Assembly: GCA_020631735.1 (NCBI GenBank)
Contig: CM036197.1
Coordinates: 46,609,880 to 46,673,879, forward strand
DNA: 64,000 nt
Direction of reading: 5' to 3'
DNA from: Saccharum officinarum
Taxonomy: Eukaryota > Streptophyta > Magnoliopsida > Poales > Poaceae
A program made the position numbers and the translations under genes. Positions 57,351-64,000 of the stretch are shown here, in pieces; position 1 is the first letter of the stretch; each line of letters begins with the position of its first letter. Below the pieces are notes generated by a model. It was not told where the DNA came from and made no database searches. It saw nothing but the letters and a program-made list of their open reading frames with translations.

Positions 57351-60300
57351 GCATTATGAAAAAGAAAGAAAAGCACTAGGTACTTGTGACTCAGATGATG
57401 AAAAGCCTAAACACAAATTGTGTATATGATAGTAGGCCATTGCATGAGAAATTGTGTCCTCTTTAAGAGTGGCTTGAAAAGAAATAATTTTCGAAGATTT
57501 CAGGGATATTGATCCAAGAAAGAAATAGAACAATAAAAGTTTAGTTTAAGAAATATCTTTTATGTACCCTCTATGAAAAATAATTTAATTTTCAGTTTTT
57601 TTTATCATCATGATATGAATTGTAATGAGTGGCATGCATGTTTAATTTGACCAACGTCGGATTAAGCATGTGTGTTAAAGAATAACAGATTTATTCCTGA
57701 ATTTAATGATTGTATATGAGCCAATCCTGGCATTCATGTCCCTTCAAGGGAATTGCCTCGCGTGGCAGCATAAAATTTAAGAAAATACCCGTGTTGTGGG
57801 GTAAAGTTGGCATAACACTTGTCCTGCATGGCAGGAGAAAGTGAGATGACCATGTGTATCCCGCACAGGGAGAGAAGTTTAGGGTAGCTCTTATGCTGTC
57901 CTAGTATGAGTTTAAGAACAAAAGGAAGTTGAAAACGAACCTCATGATAAGAATGACATGCAAGCATGACTTGCAGAAGTACTGATGAAAAAGACTCTGT
58001 TGAGTTCTTGAAGTGAAATGAGGAAAAGAATACATACTCCCATACGAATTAAGAAATAATTTTATCTTCCATGATGTAATCACGTGGATGAAGTAATTAA
58101 AGTATCCTCATTCACAAGAGTTATGAATGTTTCGAAATTATGGCAGAAAAGTTTGTGCCACATTTCGAGGGGGAGGATTGATAACTATGAATTGAGAAAG
58201 AAAGAAAGACAATCGAAAGAAACTCAGAAAGATAATTGAAAGAAATTCCCCATTGTATGCTTTGCATTTAGAGAAAAAGTGATCTATAAAAGATGAAGGT
58301 GATCGTTGAGGGAGTACAACGGTCATAATAAAGATACCCCTAAGTACAGAAATGGCTAAATTCCTGAACATTTTACAGTTCAACAGGAAGATAGCAATGA
58401 GACTAAGAAATACTAAGACGGTGCTCAAAGCACCAAATGAGATAGATTTAACAGAATAAACCCAAAATAAGAAAGATTGAAGATACGCTATCCTTACACC
58501 AGATGGATTAATCTGGGGGAGCATGGTATGAAAAGATCTACGACTTGAAGAGAAGTAGGACCAGTGCCTACTCCAATGACTCAAGATCGGTAGGGTTCAA
58601 CACCATGTTGATGTTGTATGACTCATATAACACATGTTGTTAGCCCTTTAAGAAGATGAATAAGAAAACAATGATCTGGTTATCCTATAGAATCGATTGA
58701 CGATGAAAGAGCAACAACAACCCAATGTGAAAGAAGTGTCATGCCATTAGCTACAGATCTGAAGGTCTCAAAGAATAAGAGAATCAGATATTATTGATAA
58801 CTATAAGTTATATATATTAATGAAGAAATTCAAATGGAGGGTGATCCACCTCATTTGAAGAAACCATAAGAGACGTTAACACGTCTAAATGGCAAGAAGC
58901 TAAGGAAATTGAAATGAAATTGATGAATATCAACGAAGTTTGAGAAATAGAAGCAGTTCCTAATGGAGCCAAAACAGTAGGCTGTAAAGGGTCTACAAGA
59001 CGAAATGTGGCTCCAAAGGGAACAGAAGATATGAAGCACGACTTGAATCGAAAGATTTTACGCAAGAGAATGAATAGATTACAATGAGTGCCAGTGGCAC
59101 ATCATGATCTGAGATGAAAGTAAAGTCAACATTTCCCAAATGGGATTTGTATGAAAAATAATTACATGACACAACCTAAAGGTTTTGTCGTGGAAAGAAA
59201 GAAAGAACGAACGAATGGGATGCCACCCGTAAAAATCCTTTATGAACTAGAGCAAGTCTCTAAACGGTGGCATTTCGAGTAGAAAGGTCAACTAGAAATT
59301 TTGGGTTAAAGAGAATGAGAGGACAATTGCACATGTGCAAAGTTATAGAATGGGAGATTCAATTCCTAACCCTAATATGTGGATGACACCTTACTTGCTA
59401 GTAGTGATGTCCATCTACTATATGTGAAGAAGCTCTTGTCCTCGAGACTCAATAAGAATGTTCTCGGTGAAATGACTCTCGTTATAAGAATTGAAATTCA
59501 CCGAGACAGATGAAAGGGGTATTAGGATTATCACAAAGGCATGCTTAGAAAAGATTGTAAAGAAACAAAGTATGCATGCAAGTGAACCTACGCCTGTTCA
59601 TATAGTCGAGGGTAATAATTGTGAGAATCTTAGTGTTACAAGAACCGACATGAGATAGATCAAATGAATATGGATCCATATGCTTCAGCTGTTGGAAGCT
59701 TGATGAGTGCACAACTATGATATTACAGTTAAAGAGTGCACAAGTATGATATTACCCTGACATAGTTCATTTATCCGGGATGTTTTGGCAGAAAGTCCAG
59801 TCCAGATATAGATCACTGGAATGGAGTTGAGAATGTCTTGCAATTGTGCAAAGATTTAATAAGCCTCATGATGACTAAGAAAGAACAAGTACCCCAAATG
59901 GTTGTGGGTACAAGAATGTTGAATTTTGGCGAGATGTTTAGTGAAACCCACATAGTAGCTAACACTCGCAGTTGGAGTTTTATTGTGGAAAAGCTCCAAA
60001 GAAACAGTTGTGGTGTCATCAATGATGCATACCTATAGTACAACTTATTATGAGGCTTATAGGACAGGCGAAATTGTTAACTTATACCCGGAATTAGTAA
60101 TGGTATACAACAGCAATTACCATTTAAAATGATTGACTCCTATGACAACGGGTCAAGTGTGCTGCCAAACACATTGACATAAAGTTATACGTTGTGAAGG
60201 AGAAAGTCTAGAATCTTTTAAAAGCTTTCGAATGTATAAGTAAAAAGTAAGTACTTGCAGATCCGCTTATAAAGGCTTACCACCCAGTGTGTTCAGAGAA

Positions 60301-60535
60301 CGCACAGTCGACATGGGTTTTATGGTATAGCCTATGATTTCCGGACAACAAAGGGCCCAAAGAAAGTATCATTTCAAAATGGAGAAGTGTATTGTGGCTG
60401 TTAGTCTAGCGGCACTAATTGCTGTGACGATGGGACAGTCCTTTGCGCTAATCTATGATGAAATAGAAAAGAAGGAAGGAAAATATGAATTGAAATTTTG
60501 AATAAGAAATTGAAGAACGAAGAAAGTGATGAGAG
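57351..60535 (+). pseudogene. copia-3 decayed gag-pol region
   Basis: Fragments resembling integrase/RT/RNase H junction sequences occur in the expected order but in different frames with frequent stops. Protease and integrase catalytic motifs were not found; the RT YVDD survives near 59385 in isolation. No protein can be produced from it. Confidence 0.8.
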
Positions 60536-60537
60536 AT

Positions 60538-60549
60538 CAAGGGGGAGAA
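60538..60549 (+). other. copia-3 polypurine tract
   Basis: CAAGGGGGAGAA immediately before the 3' LTR. Confidence 0.88.
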
Positions 60550-60986
60550 TGTTAGTTTGATCTCCACTGGACTTGGCCCAACGGCCTTGTCTGGGCCCTA
60601 ATCTCGCGTCCTGATCGGGGACGCCCAGCCCAATGACGTGGCTGGTGGGCCCCCGTCGCGCAGTGCTATAAAAATAGGAGGTGGGGGCCAGTGGTTAGGA
60701 ACGAGGTTCACCGCCCAGCTGCCACCCACTCCGAACCCTAGCCGATCTAGAGGGTATCACTGCCAGCGATGGGAAGACCCACCGGTGCTGCCACTGCCTC
60801 CTCGTCACCGACACCAGGCGAGTTCCTCCAACCAGGATCATCGGTAACATCGTTTCTCTCCATTCCCATTCCATCCTCTCTGTCTCTATCTAGATCTCTC
60901 GGATCTATGTGATGATCTACTCATTTATCCAGTAAAGAAAGAATTCACCCACTGGATCTGCACCTAAACGATCCTAAAACATAACA
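60550..60986 (+). repeat. copia-3 3' LTR
   Basis: 437 bases, apparently identical to 54988-55424. Confidence 0.95.
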
Positions 60987-61074
60987 TGCACGAGTTTCTG
61001 ACCTTTGAGTTAAGTGTGAGTCAAATTTTGCAGTTTGTGCAGACATGCCGATTTGTATAATCCCTTTCTTTGCC

Positions 61075-62320
61075 CTTTTTTTTTTGAAAAAAATGGCAGG
61101 AGCTCTACCATTCAATTAAGAGAGTCAAATATTGATCAAGTACAAGCAAAACCAGGGTTAACACGCCCTGCGGAGCAGGAAAAGGATATGCTCTCCTCAA
61201 AACACTAAGCCCCCTCTTGCCGAAAGCCCTCCTTCTTTGCTCAATGTCGTCTTTGGTCCTTGCTGCTACTTGCATCACTGATTCATAGTTGTTGTTGAAT
61301 ATGCGCCTGTTTCTCTCTTTCCAGAGGTTCCAAAAGATGTATATGACCATGCCGTTGAAGCGTTTCCGCTCTGTTAGGGCACTACAGTAACAACCTTCTC
61401 CCACCAGGACATGATCTGCAAGGGGTCCCCCGGCAGCTGTCCTAGATTAGTATCAAAGTGTTCCCATGCAAGAATTTGTCTCCAAACTGCCTTGACATAG
61501 GACAGCAGAGACAAAGACGGAGTCCAGTCTCTAAGGCCCATTGCATAGAACGTAGTGTTCCTGATGCGGTCATCCTCTCTTTTGCAAGTTGTCTGCGGTT
61601 AGGAGTTTCCCATGGATTAAAATCCAAGTGAAGACTTTGCACTTGTTTTTAGCATGTGCCTTCCAAATGTGATGCCTCGGAAATTTGGTAAAGGAACCTC
61701 TGAATTGGATCCGGTAAGCTGAGCGGGTTGAGTAGTTACCATCTGGTGTCCATTTTCAGGTGATGGAATCTTTGACGCCTTGGACCAGATGCACCTCCTG
61801 GATCCTGATCCAAAGGGACACAAACTCCTCTATGTGCGTGGCTGTGGTGATATGTCCCCTCAGAGATCGTATCCAATTGTTGTTGCGGAGCTCCTGCTGC
61901 ACACTTTTAATTTTTTTTTCCTTCGGACCATCATGAAAAGATTTGGGGCAAGGTACTTGGGTGTCTCCCCATCAAGCCAATTGTTGTGCCAGAAGCGAGC
62001 CTTTGCACCATCACCTAAAGAGATTGTGGTCGAAGAGTTCAAAAAGGAGACGGTTGACATCATTACAAGGAAGCTCCATTCCTGCCCAAGGTTTGTTGTC
62101 TTCCATCCAATCCTGCCATAACCAGCGAAGTCGGAGAGTGCGACCAAACATTTTGAGATCGGTAACTCCTAAGCCACCAAGGTCTTTTGGTCGGGTGACC
62201 GTTGGCCAATTGATCAGGCAATGTCCTCCATTTGCATTCTCTTCCCTTTTCCATAGGAACGATTCCTTTCTCTCTTTCGGACTGAATTTCTTCCCATTAT
62301 TACATAGGTGCATTATTGGT
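61075..62320 (-). mobile_element. L1-type LINE fragment, 3' end
   Basis: Minus strand: from about 62313, a segment KREENANGGHCLINWPTVTR ... LGGLGVTDLKMFGRTLRLRW (region after RT), then ISLGDGAKARFWHNNWLDGE, and FWNLWKERNRRIFNNNYESV near the end; closes in an A-rich tail (T-run at 61076-61087 on plus). Several frame changes. Different from the LINE at 50715 but of the same general type. Confidence 0.8.
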
Positions 62321-63500
62321 CATATGAGGAGTACTATTTTGTATGGGCGGTTTCATGTGTCGACATCTAATCTAAGTTGTGTAAGTTATATAAGTAGTTT
62401 TGTATTTATAATACTTGCAAAGTATCTGAACTTTGAAGGGTTTAAAAGTATATGTAAAAGAAATTAGTTGTCAAAGATGGACATCGATCAAAACCGTGCA
62501 CGTTAAATATGCCAAGTATATATATATATATTTTACCAAAGGTGAGAGGGAGCACGATATAATTGACAACCTGTATAACGATTTATCTCAAAAACAACTA
62601 ACATATACTGGTGATGTTTCCTTTTAACATAGGCTCTACTAGCAATCAAGCACACATTATGATCTAGTGCTTGCAACATTTCACACCACTAAACGATGAA
62701 GGATCTGGATCCGCACTCAAAGGATTCATGATCATGACAACTTGATAAAGGGGTTGCTTTTTATCTATCAACAAATTTATATTTTAGAAAACATATCAAA
62801 TTTATAACTGTTTAACGGAAAATCCATGGTCTCTGGATCTCCTCTCCTCCCAATCTTATCTTCTCCTACTTCTAGCAGCCGCATCCTCTGCCTGTAGCTT
62901 CAATGGCACCCCTGCCTCCTCTGCCTCTAGCCCCACCATCGTTCCTTTGGCCACCAACACCTCGCCGTCCTGCATCATCATCTCACCTTCTTGTCTCGCT
63001 GCCTCATCGTCGTCTCACATGACGCCTCCTTGATATCTCGCCTCATTGTCCTACCAGTCGCATCTTAACCGTCTACCAATGCCTCGTCATCTTGCGCATT
63101 TGTCGTCTTAGTGTCCACCCTCGTCGTTCCACGTGTCTGTTGCATCCTCATCATCTAGCACCCTCGCCGCATTTTCACTATATCACGTACCTACTGCCTT
63201 CGTCGTCCCTCTTGCGGAGTTAGGGTCATGATTGTGGGAAGAAGAAGAGGCTGGGAGGAGGAGAAGATCTCAGCCGTAGATTACGTGTGTAACATTTAAA
63301 ATTTTGGCATAATTTTGGGAAGAAATATATTGCAGCTAAATAACAATTCCCGTAAATATTCTTTAAACCATGGTGGTTAACTTGGAGAAGGGGTGAATTG
63401 AGGGATATGGTAGAGGTTGAGAGATTAAAGATAATGAGACAAAAATAGTAGGGATCTACCAGGGTCTAGTGCTTTCTAAGAACGGTTCTAGTGTTTGAGG
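62321..63500. other. Intergenic, no gene supported
   Basis: AT-rich, then a CT-rich stretch (62830-63230) with imperfect CCTCGTCGT/CATCATC patterns and no open frame of note. Confidence 0.45.
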
Positions 63501-64000
63501 TGTAACACCCTAGGTGTTAAGCATGCATTAGCATTTGCAAATCATAAGCATAATCATCATTATGCATACATAAGCATCACATGAAATAATGAATTGAAAC
63601 AGATTTCTGAAACATGCATGTTGCAATGTTTTGTTTCAATAGATTTAAGGTTATGTTGATGCTTGTCATCCCTTGTATGTGTTTGTCTGAGTAGAGAAAC
63701 AACTTAGAAATGTTTAGCAAACATTTTAGAGCAAGTTTTGTATTCAAAAGTTTCTCAAATTTTGCTTTCAAAAATAAGTTAGAAAAATGAGTTTTTGAAT
63801 TAAAATGGACTTTGATTCTCTAATTTAAAATCTAGTTAGAATTTTAAAATGCACCTTTAAACAAAGTTGTAGAGTTTAAAATTTTAAACAACTTTTGTTT
63901 TGGGGTCAAGTTTTGAAAATGTCATTTTCTACTTCAAATTTTGAATTTGGGGCTGTTTAGTAAATTTTGGATTTTAAAAATAAAAAGAAAAAGCTGGTTT
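63501..64000 (+). mobile_element. Start of a TGTAACACCC LTR (same family as 26481-30320), cut by window end
   Basis: Begins TGTAACACCCTAGGTGTTAA. By eye it follows the minus-strand sequence of the solo LTR from 30320 downward, including the shared ACAACTTTTGTTTTGGGG stretch. Opposite orientation to that copy. Confidence 0.75.

Larger units (their letters stand above)
54988..60986 (+). mobile_element. Recently inserted non-autonomous copia element (copia-3), TSD TGCAC
   Basis: 5999 bases with two 437-base LTRs that appear identical base for base, a perfect 5-base duplication TGCAC (54983-54987 and 60987-60991), a canonical tRNA-iMet PBS (TGGTATCAGAGC, 55426-55437), and a polypurine tract (CAAGGGGGAGAA, 60538-60549). 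In contrast the interior has no frame longer than about 150 codons. RT remnants are scattered over all frames (for example TIRDVNTSKWQEAKEIEMKL near 58870, TQPKGFVVERKK near 59170, YVDDTLLASSDV near 59385). The cis signals are intact and the proteins are gone. Confidence 0.93.

Overview
This window is plant nuclear DNA, most likely from a grass of the sorghum/sugarcane group. The evidence is spliced genes with GT-AG introns and grass-type proteins (a PR-10 protein, an ILI/PRE-type HLH, an F-box/FBD protein), together with dense nested LTR retrotransposons, CACTA elements, Stowaway MITEs, L1-type LINEs and a SINE. The species assignment is inference. Two runs of exactly 100 N (13269-13368 and 43074-43173) split the window into three contigs, so order and orientation across them are not proven by the sequence.

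Contig 1 (1-13268): a glutaredoxin-like CxxC protein gene, probably cut at the left edge; a four-exon RRM gene related to the ACD11-binding partner BPA1 on the minus strand (2014-4280); a long gene-free stretch; then a block of about 5 kb (8283-13268) holding a copia LTR with its primer-binding site and a two-exon ILI/PRE-like HLH gene.

Contig 2 (13369-43073): a possible orphan first exon at the contig start; a three-exon F-box/FBD gene (minus); MITEs and a long TA microsatellite; a two-exon small gene; a transposon cluster (two tandemly duplicated CACTA elements, a hAT-like element with a SINE inside it); a 3.8-kb probable solo LTR; a two-exon PR-10 gene; and a complete but mutated 7.9-kb copia element (minus) with perfect TSDs.

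Contig 3 (43174-64000): the 5' half of a second copia element (minus); the second copy of the block in contig 1 (46671-53392), with its own ILI/PRE-like gene and a 2-kb LINE inserted in it; a gene-poor stretch; a third copia element (54988-60986) whose two LTRs look identical although its coding region is wrecked; a minus-strand LINE fragment; and the start of an LTR of the same family as the solo LTR, in the opposite orientation.

Six host genes are well supported (glutaredoxin-like, BPA1-like, two ILI/PRE-like copies, F-box/FBD, PR-10), plus one small two-exon gene of unknown function. They do not form a pathway; they are ordinary dispersed plant genes in a transposon-rich background. I found no clearly novel multi-gene system. 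The most informative structures are the recently inserted, non-coding-competent copia element, the 5-kb duplication of the HLH gene (real paralogues or misplaced alleles), and the compound transposon cluster at 20.5-25.5 kb.
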